Positions 43,941-52,979 of a stretch of 64,000 bases of DNA are shown in pieces. This DNA is from Verrucomicrobiota bacterium (GTDB taxonomy: Bacteria; Verrucomicrobiota; Verrucomicrobiia; Opitutales; Opitutaceae). Within the stretch, counting starts at the first letter, position 1. Every line of letters starts with the position of its first letter. Position numbers and translations under genes: made by a program. The stretch spans positions 1-64,000 of the forward strand of contig JAQGON010000045.1 in assembly GCA_028293565.1 (NCBI GenBank). The letters run 5' to 3'. Below the pieces are notes generated by a model. The model had not been told where the DNA came from, did no database searches, and was given only the letters and a program-made list of their open reading frames with translations.

Positions 43941-44980
43941 AAGGGGTCAGCCCCTTATGTCTGTTACGAGACCGTCAAGCAGCCGTCTGGCTTCCTTGCG
44001 GACGCCGCGTTGGCACTCTCCCACATAGCGGCTCACCGCGTCGGGGCCTCCGAGATGCAGCTGTTCCGCGAGCCACCGGTTGTTGACGCTTGTGCGCGAC
44101 TTGAGCCACGTCGCGATCGCGATTTTCCAAGGGGCGGCCTTTGGCTGTCCAAGTGTATCGCCGGCCCCTTGGCCGAAATGCGCCATCGCGTCCGCCAGCA
44201 GGCGGCCCCACTCCAGCCGGTTCAATTCCCGAACCTCCGAGCCGCCCCAGTCCTTCGCCGCCGCCATGCGCTTGAACTCGGCGAGGATGCGGTGCCGGAA
44301 TTTTTCGCTGCCGCGGATCCAGCCGGGGGAAAGCGGAACCTTTGCTTCGCGATCGGCGGCCAGCACGGCGGCGAGATGACGATGATAGGCATCCCAATCG
44401 TCCGCCGTGTCGCCGAGCCCCCGGACCCCGAGCCACTCCGCGCCCTCGAGAAAAACCGGCCGCTCCGCTCGTGGCCGTTGAAAGACGCGATAACTCGACC
44501 AGCGGAACTGACGGAGTTGATCAAACGCAACCAGTCCGGCGCGCACCGGCGCGAGGTGAACCGAATCGACGAGGTCCGCCAGGTGTTCGCCGGCTTCGAC
44601 CAGGACGGATTTGTAGCGGCCCTGGAATGCGCGGCCGTTTTCACCCCGAAAGCGATTGAACCGGTTGCCAAACGTGCTCTGCAGCCAATGAACGCCGTCG
44701 ACGAGGTTGCCCTGCGGAGTCTCGAGCGCCAGGCGGTACTGGTCGCGCAGCAGGCAGTAGGCGTGCACCTTCCAATGCATTCGCTCGCAACCTTGGAAAA
44801 GGCAGTCGACGAACGCCTGCGCCGCCCCGGGGGTCTCAAACAGATCCGCGCGATAATTCCCCCGGTTCACGACTTCATAAATTGCCCCGGCGAACTCGAT
44901 CCTGGGTTTGCGAGCCACGACCCCAGACAACGGCGGCAAAAGTGTGCGTCAATCACCAAATATTAGGGGCTGACCCCTTA
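43941..44980 (-). mobile_element. RAYT unit flanked by inverted REP palindromes
   Basis: A Y1-transposase-like gene is bordered by 'AAGGGGTCAGCCCCTTA' at 43941-43957 and the inverted relative 'TAGGGGCTGACCCCTTA' at 44964-44980. Each palindrome supplies a stop codon: TGA for the RAYT itself and TAA for the DUF1684 gene on the other side. This is the layout expected of a REP-associated tyrosine transposase locus. Confidence 0.85.
43947..44918 (-). CDS. REP-associated tyrosine transposase-like protein (Y1_Tnp) with degenerate HUH motif
   Basis: About 323 aa from GTG 44918, giving the family opening 'MARKPRIEFAGAIYEVVNRG'. RAYT landmarks are 'VHAYCLLRDQYRLALETP', 'FQGRYKSVLVEAGEHLADLV' with the catalytic-position Tyr (~102), and 'VHLAPVRAG'. 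In active relatives the first phrase reads 'xxNHxHLLLETP'. Here both metal-binding histidines are replaced (Gln60 and Arg62; codons CAG and CGC, each one base from CAC). The protein is otherwise full length with a C-terminal helical extension. It is either an inactive remnant or a domesticated DNA-binding protein. Confidence 0.88.
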   Translation of the reverse strand: MARKPRIEFAGAIYEVVNRGNYRADLFETPGAAQAFVDCLFQGCERMHWKVHAYCLLRDQYRLALETPQGNLVDGVHWLQSTFGNRFNRFRGENGRAFQGRYKSVLVEAGEHLADLVDSVHLAPVRAGLVAFDQLRQFRWSSYRVFQRPRAERPVFLEGAEWLGVRGLGDTADDWDAYHRHLAAVLAADREAKVPLSPGWIRGSEKFRHRILAEFKRMAAAKDWGGSEVRELNRLEWGRLLADAMAHFGQGAGDTLGQPKAAPWKIAIATWLKSRTSVNNRWLAEQLHLGGPDAVSRYVGECQRGVRKEARRLLDGLVTDIRG

Positions 44981-45883
44981 ATCGGTGCGCCCGCGATATT
45001 TCTTTTCGCCGGCGTTCACGGCGATGGGAAGCTGGTTTTCTTTCGGGGGCAAAGGACAGGTCGCATAGGGCGTGAAGGCGCACGGCGGATTTTGCGCCTT
45101 GTTGAAATCCAGCAGCACCTTTCCCGCGACCGGCGGAGCCGCATACAGAAAACGCGCCGCCCCGTAGGTCTCGAGTCCGCTCGTGCGATCCGAAATCACG
45201 AAGAACAGCACGCCCTCCGGATCATCCTGAATCGGCAGCAGTTCGATCGTGTGTCCCTCGCGCGTGAAGACCGCTTTCCCCAGGATCATCGCCGACGAAA
45301 CGTTTCCAATGATGTTGTGGATCGGCACCTCGCGCGGCTTTTCGAACGCCACCCAGTCCGCCTCAATCCGCCAACCCGGATCGATGGGAAAATAATCGAT
45401 GCCGAGGAATCCTGTGCGCCGCTCGGCCTCGCTGTCTTTCACCCGCAACGCCTTTTTCCCCCCGCGATCGATCACCAGAATGGCCAGCGTTCCCGTCGTC
45501 ACGACGTCCGAGGGACCGTGCGAATCATCCTTCAGATTCGACGCCAGCACCTCCTCCCCGTTCACCTTCACGCCCAAGCCCGGTTCGAACACCGCCTTCA
45601 CACGGCCGTCCTCGGCCATCGTCAATGTCCCAATGTGCGCCGGCCCCTTCGCCAGGACCACCGCATTGTCCGCCGCGGAGCCCACCGTGTTCTCTCCCGC
45701 CGTGAGAAAATGCAGGCCGATCAGCGTCAGCCATCCGTCCGGTTTCGTCAGTTGCGTCACCCGCGCGTTGCGCCACGCTTCCATCTCCCGGGAATAATCC
45801 GCGTCGGGTTCCGCCGCCCGAAGCGCCGCGCCCGCAGCCGTCACCGCCGCAAACCAACGCGCCAGAAAAGCAATTGTCCGCAT
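44978..45883 (-). CDS. DUF1684 domain-containing secreted protein
   Basis: The 301-aa protein (ATG 45883) has a signal peptide ('IAFLARWFAAVTAAGAALRA') and the DUF1684 signatures 'PDGWLTLIGLHFLTAGENTV', 'ALRVKDSEAERRTGFLGIDY' and the C-terminal 'FNKAQNPPCAFTPYATCPLP'. The invariant Asn-Pro-Pro-Cys and CPLP cysteines suggest a structural or metal role, but function is unknown. Its TAA stop codon belongs to the right-hand REP palindrome of the RAYT unit. Confidence 0.92.
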   Translation of the reverse strand: MRTIAFLARWFAAVTAAGAALRAAEPDADYSREMEAWRNARVTQLTKPDGWLTLIGLHFLTAGENTVGSAADNAVVLAKGPAHIGTLTMAEDGRVKAVFEPGLGVKVNGEEVLASNLKDDSHGPSDVVTTGTLAILVIDRGGKKALRVKDSEAERRTGFLGIDYFPIDPGWRIEADWVAFEKPREVPIHNIIGNVSSAMILGKAVFTREGHTIELLPIQDDPEGVLFFVISDRTSGLETYGAARFLYAAPPVAGKVLLDFNKAQNPPCAFTPYATCPLPPKENQLPIAVNAGEKKYRGRTD

Positions 45884-46027
45884 GCGCGCATGGTACACGA
45901 GTCGGCGCCTCGCGCCAGCGCAGGTTGCGCGGGCGCGCCGCCCACCGCCGGGAATGCCGGGATCCTGCCGTCCGGGAATTCTCGCCGCCCGATTTTACTT
46001 TGCCGGGCCCAGCAATAGCCTCCCGCC

Positions 46028-47020
46028 ATGGAGCAACGCACCGTCGGGAAGAACGGCCCTGCAGTCTCGGCCCTTGGCCTCGGCTGCATGGGCATGTCGG
46101 ACTTTTACGGCGGCCGCCAGGATTCCGAGTCCATCGCCACGATCCATCGCGCGCTCAATCGCGGACTCACCCTGCTCGACACCGCCGACATATATGGTTT
46201 TGGCGACAATGAGGAACTCGTCGGCCGGGCGGTGAGGGGCCGGCCGCGCGACAGCTTTTTCCTCGCGACGAAATTCGGCATCGTTCGCAGCCGCACGGAT
46301 CCGGCGGTTCGCGGATTCAACGGGCGCCCCGACTACATTCGCGCCGCCTGCGACCGCAGCCTGCGCCGCCTCGGCATGGAAACCATCGATCTCTATTACC
46401 AGCACCGCGTGGACCCCCAAACGCCCATCGAGGAAACCGTCGGAGCGATGGCCGAACTGGTGCGCGCCGGAAAGGTCCGCCATCTCGGCCTCTCGGAGGC
46501 GGGCGTCGACACGATCCGCCGCGCCCGGAAAGTTCACCCCATCGCCGCGCTCCAGTCCGAGTATTCGCTCTGGACCCGGGATCCGGAGGACGGCGTCCTG
46601 GCCGCCTGCCGCGAACTGGGGATCGGATTCGTCGCCTACAGCCCGCTCGGTCGCGGATTCCTCACCGGGCAGATCAATCGCTTCGAGGACTTCGCCGCGG
46701 ACGACTATCGGCGTCAGTCGCCGCGCTTTCAGGGGGAGAATTTCCAGCGGAACCTGGAGCTCGTGAAACGCGTGGGCGAACTCGCCGCCGCCAAGGGCTG
46801 CACGCCGGGACAGCTCGCGCTCGCCTGGGTCCTCGCCCAGGGCAAGGACATCGTGCCGATCCCCGGCACCAAGCGGCGCAGCTATCTCGACGAAAACCTC
46901 GGCGCGCTCGACGTGCGGCTCACGCCCTCGGATCTTGGGCAGATCGAGGCGATCTTTCCGAAGAACGCCGCGGCGGGACTGCGTTATCCCGAAGCGATGA
47001 TGAACGCCGTCGGACGCTGA
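46028..47020 (+). CDS. Aldo/keto reductase
   Basis: This 330-aa protein is an NADPH-dependent oxidoreductase of the AKR13-like group. The tetrad residues appear in '[20 protein letters not shown]' (Asp, Tyr), '[10 protein letters not shown]' (Lys) and '[11 protein letters not shown]' (His). Coenzyme-binding segments are '[13 protein letters not shown]' and '[17 protein letters not shown]'. It reduces aldehydes or ketones of unknown identity. It ends 9 bp before the convergent MFS gene. Confidence 0.94.
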   Translation: MEQRTVGKNGPAVSALGLGCMGMSDFYGGRQDSESIATIHRALNRGLTLLDTADIYGFGDNEELVGRAVRGRPRDSFFLATKFGIVRSRTDPAVRGFNGRPDYIRAACDRSLRRLGMETIDLYYQHRVDPQTPIEETVGAMAELVRAGKVRHLGLSEAGVDTIRRARKVHPIAALQSEYSLWTRDPEDGVLAACRELGIGFVAYSPLGRGFLTGQINRFEDFAADDYRRQSPRFQGENFQRNLELVKRVGELAAAKGCTPGQLALAWVLAQGKDIVPIPGTKRRSYLDENLGALDVRLTPSDLGQIEAIFPKNAAAGLRYPEAMMNAVGR

Positions 47021-47029
47021 ATCGAAACC

Positions 47030-48271
47030 CTAGGCCGCGACGGCCGGCGTCGGCGCCTGGTCCTTTCGAAACGTCAGCACGGCCAGATAGAGCGCGAGGC
47101 ACGTGATCAGGGCGCCGGTGAAGAACGACGAGCCGGCGAGCATGGGGCTTCTTCCCGGGCCGACGGCCCAGCCAAGAATAAAAGTCCCGATCAGCGGCCC
47201 GGGAATTCCCGCGAGGCTCGCGAGCCCGCCGTACACGCCCTGGACCGCGCCCTGCTCGTTCGCCGGAACATGCTTCGTGATGTACGCCTGCAGCGCGGGT
47301 TGGCTGATCCCCGCAAAAGCACCGACGGTGACAATCGCGTAGATCATCCAGCCATGCGTCGCGAGGCCGTAGCCGACTTGGGCGCAGATCGAAATGATGA
47401 AACCCAGCACCACCGCCCGCGTTTCGCCGATCTTCGGCACGATTTTTTTCACCAGCGTCGCCTGCACCAGTCCGGAGAGCACACCCACCGTCATCAGTGA
47501 AAAACCCACCTGCAGCGGACCCCAGTGATAGCGCGCATCCGTGTAGAGGGCCCAGGTCGACTGCAGCATCGTCTGCGCGAGCATCAGGATGAAATAGCTT
47601 CCGGCCAGCGCGAGCACGCTCGGGAGGTGCCGCAGCGCAAGCAGCGCGCCGATCGGGTTCGCGCGCTTCCATTCGAAAGCGCGCCGGTTTTCGGGCTTCA
47701 GCGACTCCGGCAGAACCATGAAACCCCAGCACCAGTTCAGCCCCGCGCAGCCCGCCGCCACCCAGAACGGCAGCCGAAGGTCGATGTGCCCGAGAAATCC
47801 CCCGAGCACCGGGCCTATCACGAATCCACTTCCGAACGCCGCGCCCATGAGCCCGAACGACTGCGCGCGTTTCTCCGGCGGCGTGACGTCGGCGATGTAC
47901 GCGTTGGCGGTCGAGAGCACCCCGGCCGTGAATCCCGCAATGATGCGCGCGACGAACAGCCACGCGAGCGTCGGCGCGTTCGCCATGATCACGTAGTCGA
48001 CGGCGGACCCCGCCGTCGCGATCAGGATGATCCGCCGCCGCCCGTAGCGGTCCGAAAGCGAGCCCATGATCGGCGAACCGACAAACTGCATCAGCGCATA
48101 GGTGCTGATGATCCAACCATACGCGTGCGAACCGGCGGAAACGTCGCCGCCCTTGAATTCCTTGACGAGCGACGGCAGCACCGGAATGAGCAGGCCGAAT
48201 CCGACCACCGACAGGACGAGCGTGACAAAAATGAATCCGACGGCGGGTTTTCGGCCTGGCACAATGCTCAT
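47030..48271 (-). CDS. MFS transporter, TCR/Tet-like drug:H+ antiporter family
   Basis: About 413 aa from ATG 48271 with 12 predicted helices. Family motif A is 'GSPIMGSLSDRYGRRRIILI' after helix 2. 'VLSVVGFGLLIPVLPSLVKE' and 'TPPEKRAQSFGLMGAAFGSG' follow TetA/DHA1 proteins closely. It probably exports drugs or metabolites in exchange for protons; the substrate cannot be told. The divergent lipoprotein gene lies 141 bp away. Confidence 0.92.
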   Translation of the reverse strand: MSIVPGRKPAVGFIFVTLVLSVVGFGLLIPVLPSLVKEFKGGDVSAGSHAYGWIISTYALMQFVGSPIMGSLSDRYGRRRIILIATAGSAVDYVIMANAPTLAWLFVARIIAGFTAGVLSTANAYIADVTPPEKRAQSFGLMGAAFGSGFVIGPVLGGFLGHIDLRLPFWVAAGCAGLNWCWGFMVLPESLKPENRRAFEWKRANPIGALLALRHLPSVLALAGSYFILMLAQTMLQSTWALYTDARYHWGPLQVGFSLMTVGVLSGLVQATLVKKIVPKIGETRAVVLGFIISICAQVGYGLATHGWMIYAIVTVGAFAGISQPALQAYITKHVPANEQGAVQGVYGGLASLAGIPGPLIGTFILGWAVGPGRSPMLAGSSFFTGALITCLALYLAVLTFRKDQAPTPAVAA

Positions 48272-48412
48272 TCCCGCATGTTTTGAGGGCGCCGCCTCCT
48301 TGGCGAGCCTGCAAAAAATCCGCGGCTCAGGCGGCGCCCTCACTGCCCCGGCCGATCCCGCTTCGAAATCGATGAAACCAAAAATACCGCAGAACGTCTA
48401 ACGTCCGACATC

Positions 48413-48922
48413 ATGAACTCCTCAAAATCCACTCTCGCCGCGCTCGCGGTCGCCAGCCTCCTCGCCGGCTGCAACGGCACGGGTCCAAACACGCAGCAGG
48501 GCGCCGTCGGCGGAGCCGCGTTGGGCGCGCTCGCCGGTGCGATCATTGGCAACAACAGCGGCAGCCACAACGGCGCCGCCGGAGCCGCCATCGGCGCGAT
48601 CGCGGGCGGCGTCGCAGGCGGCACGATCGGCAACAGCCTCGATAACGAACGGGGCACGCTCTACACGTCGGAGTCGCAGGCCACGACCAATGTCGTCGTC
48701 GACCAGCCTCCCGCGCCGCCGCCCCCGCAACGCGAGGTCGTCTACGCCGCGCCGCGCCCGGGCGTCGTCTGGATCCCGGGTTATTACGCGTATGACGGAT
48801 ACCAGTACGTCTGGATCGGGGGCCGCTGGATGCGTCCGCGCCGCGGCTATCGCGGCTACGTCACGCCGCATTGGCAGCGCCGCGGCGGCGGCTACGTCTA
48901 CGTCCAGGGCTACTGGCGCTGA
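48413..48922 (+). CDS. Glycine-zipper lipoprotein with aromatic YXWG-type tail
   Basis: The 169-aa precursor has a lipobox 'LAVASLLAGCNGTG'. A glycine-zipper region ('GGAALGALAGAIIGNNSG', 'AAIGAIAGGVAGGTIGN') follows, then a proline run and an aromatic C-terminus ('GVVWIPGYYAYDGYQYVWIG', 'GYWR'). Such proteins sit in the outer membrane and are often stress-related. A bidirectional terminator follows. Confidence 0.9.
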   Translation: MNSSKSTLAALAVASLLAGCNGTGPNTQQGAVGGAALGALAGAIIGNNSGSHNGAAGAAIGAIAGGVAGGTIGNSLDNERGTLYTSESQATTNVVVDQPPAPPPPQREVVYAAPRPGVVWIPGYYAYDGYQYVWIGGRWMRPRRGYRGYVTPHWQRRGGGYVYVQGYWR

Positions 48923-48947
48923 GCCGCCGCGAATTCCCGCGCCGAAA

Positions 48948-48982
48948 AAAAGCCCCGCCGAATGGCGGGGCTTTGTGTTTTT
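48948..48982. terminator. Bidirectional intrinsic terminator
   Basis: A strong GC stem 'AAAGCCCCGCC' / 'GGCGGGGCTTT' with a short loop is flanked by T-rich runs on both strands (seven T on the minus strand). It sits between the convergent lipoprotein and DUF1059 genes and can end both transcripts. Confidence 0.92.
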
Positions 48983-48999
48983 GGACGGCGCGACGGGAA

Positions 49000-49290
49000 T
49001 TATTTCTTCGGCGTCGCGACCTTGATCATCGAGTCGCAGTCCGCGTCGGACAGCACCATGCCGTCATGGTGCGCCTTGGCGTGCTCCTTCAGCACCGAGG
49101 CCACTTCCTTCTTGTCGTGGCTCTTGACGGTGAAGTCGCACGGCGAAGGACATTTCGCGGTGTAGAGCGCAGGCTGCGGTTCGCTCGCGGCGGCGCCGGG
49201 GACTTTCTCGGCATCGGCCGCGGTAACGGCCGAGGTGACGGACAGGGCAAAGGCCAGCGTCGAAAACGCCGCGATCAGGTTCTTTTTCAT
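49000..49290 (-). CDS. Secreted DUF1059-like small protein
   Basis: The 96-aa precursor starts at ATG 49290 behind a strong ribosome site ('AAGGAGGCACAAG'). A signal peptide ('NLIAAFSTLAFALSVTSAVT') precedes 'CPSPCDFTVKSHDKKEVASV' and 'LKEHAKAHH', the DUF1059 pattern of paired cysteines and a terminal His motif. Function of the family is unknown; the cysteines and histidines could bind metal. Confidence 0.85.
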   Translation of the reverse strand: MKKNLIAAFSTLAFALSVTSAVTAADAEKVPGAAASEPQPALYTAKCPSPCDFTVKSHDKKEVASVLKEHAKAHHDGMVLSDADCDSMIKVATPKK

Positions 49291-49388
49291 CTTGTGCCTC
49301 CTTCGTTTGACTATGCGTTGGGCGGCCACGCCGCCGGGTGACTGACGCCCAGATGCTGGAGCGGGGCGGGACTGCTGTCAATTTGGCG

Positions 49389-49490
49389 TAGCACGGGTCT
49401 CCGACCCGTGAAGCTGGACTCGAGCTCCACGGCGCCGCCCAGCGTTCACCGCAGGCGGCGTCCTGCATCACGGGTCGGAGACCCGTGCCA
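49389..49490. repeat. Palindromic repeat, family E copy 2
   Basis: Arms at 49389-49412 and 49468-49490 repeat 'GCACGGGTCTCCGACCCGTG' and its complement, as at 33249-33350, around a different 55-bp centre. The right arm encodes the last residues 'VARVSDP' and the TGA of the GH78-like gene. Confidence 0.9.
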
Positions 49491-51612
49491 CGCCGGCCAG
49501 CCGGTCGATCATCACGGCGATGTAGGACGTGAAGCCGTGGTTGCAGCTCACGTTTTTCTCGAAGAGCTCCCAGAGCGTGCCGGTCGTCCGCGCCATCGGG
49601 ACGTAGTTCCTGAGCACCTCGCGCCGCGCCGCGGCCATCTCCCCGTTCGCGATCAGAAGTTCGAAGCGCATGATCTTTCCGACGAAAACGTTCGCGGGAT
49701 AAAGCGGACCGTAATCGGAGCGCGCCAGCCGCCGCCAGAGCGCCGTCTCGCGCCGGATCGAGGCGACGCCGGTGAAAAAGGCGTAGTACTGGCAGACCTC
49801 GCTGGCATGGTTCGTCACGGTGAGCTTTCCCGCCCGGTCGCGCACCGCGTTGTCGACGAACCGGCCCTCGCGCCACGCCAGGCTGCGGATCGTGCGCTCG
49901 ATCCGCTCCGCCTTCGCCGCGAGCCGCGGGTCGGCGAGGAGCCTCGCCGCCGATCGCAGCGTCATCGCATAGAGCATGTTCGTCGGAAAATTCACGTCCT
50001 GCACGAACTCGTTGGCCTTCGACCATTCGACAAAGACCCAGCTCTGCAGTTTCTCGAGCAGCCCCGCCTCGTTCTCAAAGGGCCGGAAATAGGCCAGCAG
50101 GCCTTTCACCCGCCGCTCGATCAGCGGCCGCCAGGCCGCCGGCAGCCGGCGCAGGCGCTGCGCCTCGTCGAGCTCGATGACCAGGAACATCGCCCAGTTC
50201 GGAATGAACTGGTTCTGCAGCGGCTCCGCCGGGTAACACATCGGCACCATCCCGCGCGGCAAACCCGCGAATTTCGCCGGCCGGAGATAATTTTCGAGGA
50301 AGGCGCGCTCGATCGGATTGTCACCGGTGAGGTGCCATTCGGCGCGGGCGGTGAAAAGGCTGTCGCAGAGCCAGCCCGCCCGCTCGCGCGCCGGGCAGTC
50401 CATGAAAAGATCGAGCGCGTTCTGCCGGTAGCTCGAAAGCGCCGCGCGGCGCACAAGCGCGGCGGCAGCCGACAAGCCCGGCGGCGGCGCGAGGAGCGCG
50501 GTGGCGTTGATGTACTGCCGCAGCCGGAGGTCCGAAACCTGCGCCTCGCCCGTCCAGACCAGAACCTGCAGGTAACGAAACGTGTACGGCTCGAACGCCT
50601 CGAAATCGATCGCGGCCCCCGCCGCCAGCTCGAGCCAGAGCGCGTTCGTGCAGCCGGAGCGGTTGAACTTCACCTGGCCGTCGACGAGGATCTCGTCGAA
50701 CACGAGCAGCAGCCGCGTCGCTTTCCTCGCCGACATGCGCAAGGCCGGGAAGCCGGTGCAGTCCGATCCAAAATCGGCGCGCACCCACTCGCGCGACTTT
50801 AACGAGGTCACGCCTCCCGGCTTCAGCCGGAAAAATCCCCGGGACGTGAAGGCCGTGCCGGCGAGCGTCTCGAACAGCGGCCACGCCACCTGGTCGAGCC
50901 GGTATCCGGCCGAGCCCTTGGGGACTTCGAAGAGATGCCCCCATTTCGGGGCCTTCGCCGCCATCGCGGCGCTGAACCGTGCCGTGCCACCGCGCTGGGC
51001 GCGCGCGAGCGGGCGAACGAGGGAGAGATCCGGATAAGCCACGCCGCGCGGGAGCCATGCGCGGCGGTGGCGCACGCGCGCGAGTTTCAACGGCGACCGG
51101 GGCCGGTAACCCGCCGCGGTCCACGTCAGGCCCGACGCTCCGATCCGATAGGCTTCGACGAACGCGCGCTGATAACTGTACCGCTCGACCCGCTGGACGC
51201 GCTCGACGCGGTGCTCCGCGGTGAAACCGCCGTCGGACACCGCCGTCCACGCCACGGCCCGGCGGCCGACGACCAGCTCCGCACAGCAGAAAGGAGGCTC
51301 ATGCGTCGAACAAAACGTCGGCACCCCGTAACCCATCACCTCGATCACGACCCGCAGCGCGCCCGAATCGCTGGCGCGGACCGGCCATTCGTCCACGCGC
51401 GCAAAGCCATGCGCCGTGCGCGCCGGTCCGCGGCCGGCGAGCTCGCCGTTGACCAGGATCCGGCAGGCCTGCGCCGCCGCGATGCGAAGGGTGGCCGATG
51501 CGCCCGGCGCGGCGGAAACGTCGGCATGAAAGCTCAGCCAGGTGTTCATCCGCTTCGCGAGTCCTTGCGGCCAGACCGGGACAGCGCGGGCGAAGGGAGA
51601 GCGAGGCGTCAT
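49468..51612 (-). CDS. GH78-like (alpha-L-rhamnosidase type) glycoside hydrolase, C-terminally truncated
   Basis: The 714-aa protein has N-terminal beta-sandwich wording ('ATLRIAAAQACRILVNGELA'), then an (alpha/alpha)6 barrel with 'LDLFMDCPARERAGWLCDSL', the counterpart of the catalytic 'CPxREExGWxGD' stretch. It ends with 'GTLWELFEKNVSCNHGFTSY'. In the family this point is followed by a further C-terminal beta domain of roughly 80-100 residues. Here the frame stops after 'DRLAGVARVSDP', whose last seven residues come from the palindromic repeat. No signal peptide is seen. Activity is therefore uncertain. Confidence 0.82.
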   Translation of the reverse strand: MTPRSPFARAVPVWPQGLAKRMNTWLSFHADVSAAPGASATLRIAAAQACRILVNGELAGRGPARTAHGFARVDEWPVRASDSGALRVVIEVMGYGVPTFCSTHEPPFCCAELVVGRRAVAWTAVSDGGFTAEHRVERVQRVERYSYQRAFVEAYRIGASGLTWTAAGYRPRSPLKLARVRHRRAWLPRGVAYPDLSLVRPLARAQRGGTARFSAAMAAKAPKWGHLFEVPKGSAGYRLDQVAWPLFETLAGTAFTSRGFFRLKPGGVTSLKSREWVRADFGSDCTGFPALRMSARKATRLLLVFDEILVDGQVKFNRSGCTNALWLELAAGAAIDFEAFEPYTFRYLQVLVWTGEAQVSDLRLRQYINATALLAPPPGLSAAAALVRRAALSSYRQNALDLFMDCPARERAGWLCDSLFTARAEWHLTGDNPIERAFLENYLRPAKFAGLPRGMVPMCYPAEPLQNQFIPNWAMFLVIELDEAQRLRRLPAAWRPLIERRVKGLLAYFRPFENEAGLLEKLQSWVFVEWSKANEFVQDVNFPTNMLYAMTLRSAARLLADPRLAAKAERIERTIRSLAWREGRFVDNAVRDRAGKLTVTNHASEVCQYYAFFTGVASIRRETALWRRLARSDYGPLYPANVFVGKIMRFELLIANGEMAAARREVLRNYVPMARTTGTLWELFEKNVSCNHGFTSYIAVMIDRLAGVARVSDP

Positions 51613-51655
51613 CAGGGGAAATGCATGGCCGGTGAAACGGAGGCCGGCCCCGCGG

Positions 51656-52690
51656 CTACGCCCTCGCGGTCTTCAGTTCGGCGCGGCGTGGCGGCAGCTC
51701 GGCAACGTACTGGTACTCCGGTTCCATTTCCTGCCGGCGAAGGACGGAGACGATGTGACGCCAGACCGCCACGAGGCCGACCGGCGGCGGAGGCACATCG
51801 TATTTCACGGCCTGGTGCAACCGCCCGAGATTGTAGCACGGCACCGCCGCGAACATGTGATGCTCCATGTGGTAATTCATCTCCCAGAAGAGAAAACTCA
51901 CCACCGGGTGGAGAATCACGGTGCGGCAGCAGAGGCGGAAATCCGGGACCTTGTCCTGGAGCCCGATGTGCTGGGTGTGGTTGCAGAGAAAAAAGAGCCA
52001 CGCGCCGTACGCCGGGGTGAGCGAGACCAGCACAGGGATGATCCACAGCCCGTAATGCAGCGCCACCGCGGCGATGAGCACATGACCTGCGAGCACCGTG
52101 CGCGCCCAGCGGACCGGCACGCGTCGCAGCTCCGGCTGGTCCGGCGGATAACACACGAGCTCCCACGCGCCGGTGAACCGTCCGCAGGCGAGCCGGAGCG
52201 TGTAGAGAAAAATCCACCGGAAGCCGCGCAGGTTCACGAATCCCTGCTCGAGAAAATGCTTCAGCATCAGCTTCGTCGGCAGCACGACTTCCTGGTCGTC
52301 GGGCGGATGCAGCGTGTAACGGTGATGCCGCTGGTGGCTCGCGCTGAAAACATCCGGATGCAGCCAACCGAGGAAGGAGACGAGGCGGAGGAAAAATTCG
52401 TTCACGGCCTTGGTCTTGAACACGGTCCCGTGGCCGAGCTCGTGCATCCCGTTCGTGAGGAAACTCGCGACCATCCCGTGGAGAAACACGAGGAGAACCG
52501 TCACGTACCAGGGCAGATGGTGCGACCACGAGAGAAAGGCCATCGTCCCCGTGAGCGCGTAAACCGCGAGGAATCCCCCCGCCTGGGCGAATCCCCTCCC
52601 GTCGCTGCGCTGGTGCAGGCGCTTGAAAACGTCGGAAGGAATCGGAGTCCGATACCAGTCCACCAGGGGCGGTGTGCGCGTTTCGGGCAT
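51656..52690 (-). CDS. Membrane fatty acid desaturase family protein
   Basis: About 344 aa from ATG 52690. The three histidine boxes are present: 'HELGH', 'HQRHH' and 'NYHMEHH', between hydrophobic segments such as 'YVTVLLVFLHGMVASFLTNG'. These bind the di-iron centre that inserts double bonds into fatty acyl chains or hydroxylates lipids. The exact lipid substrate is not predictable. The GH78-like gene lies 43 bp upstream of its stop on the same strand. Confidence 0.92.
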   Translation of the reverse strand: MPETRTPPLVDWYRTPIPSDVFKRLHQRSDGRGFAQAGGFLAVYALTGTMAFLSWSHHLPWYVTVLLVFLHGMVASFLTNGMHELGHGTVFKTKAVNEFFLRLVSFLGWLHPDVFSASHQRHHRYTLHPPDDQEVVLPTKLMLKHFLEQGFVNLRGFRWIFLYTLRLACGRFTGAWELVCYPPDQPELRRVPVRWARTVLAGHVLIAAVALHYGLWIIPVLVSLTPAYGAWLFFLCNHTQHIGLQDKVPDFRLCCRTVILHPVVSFLFWEMNYHMEHHMFAAVPCYNLGRLHQAVKYDVPPPPVGLVAVWRHIVSVLRRQEMEPEYQYVAELPPRRAELKTARA

Positions 52691-52793
52691 GTGGCGTCGG
52701 GTATTGGGAGCGCGGCCAAGCATGGCAAGCCTCGAGGTGACGCCGCGTTTCGCCAGGTTGCTCGGCTCCGTCCGAGAAAACCGGACAGGCGAA

Positions 52794-52969
52794 CATCGAA
52801 CTTTCAACGCTCAACTTCCAACCTCGAATTCCGGAGCGGTGGTACCAAGACATCCTATCCCGTTGTAGCCACGTGCGTCCTTGGTCATCGCCGTTCCAGT
52901 AGCTCACGCTCGTAAGAGGGGATGGTGGTCGGAATTCAACGTTGGAAGTTGAAAGTTGGACGTTCGATG
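52794..52969. repeat. Intergenic inverted repeat, family G
   Basis: Arms of 39 bp at 52794-52832 ('AACTTTCAACGCTCAACTTC') and 52931-52969 ('TTGGAAGTTGAAAGTTGG') match at about 32 positions around a ~98-bp centre. The region between the desaturase start and the DTW gene end (52691-52979) contains this and no gene that I can support. Confidence 0.82.
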
Positions 52970-52979
52970 TCCGCCCCGC

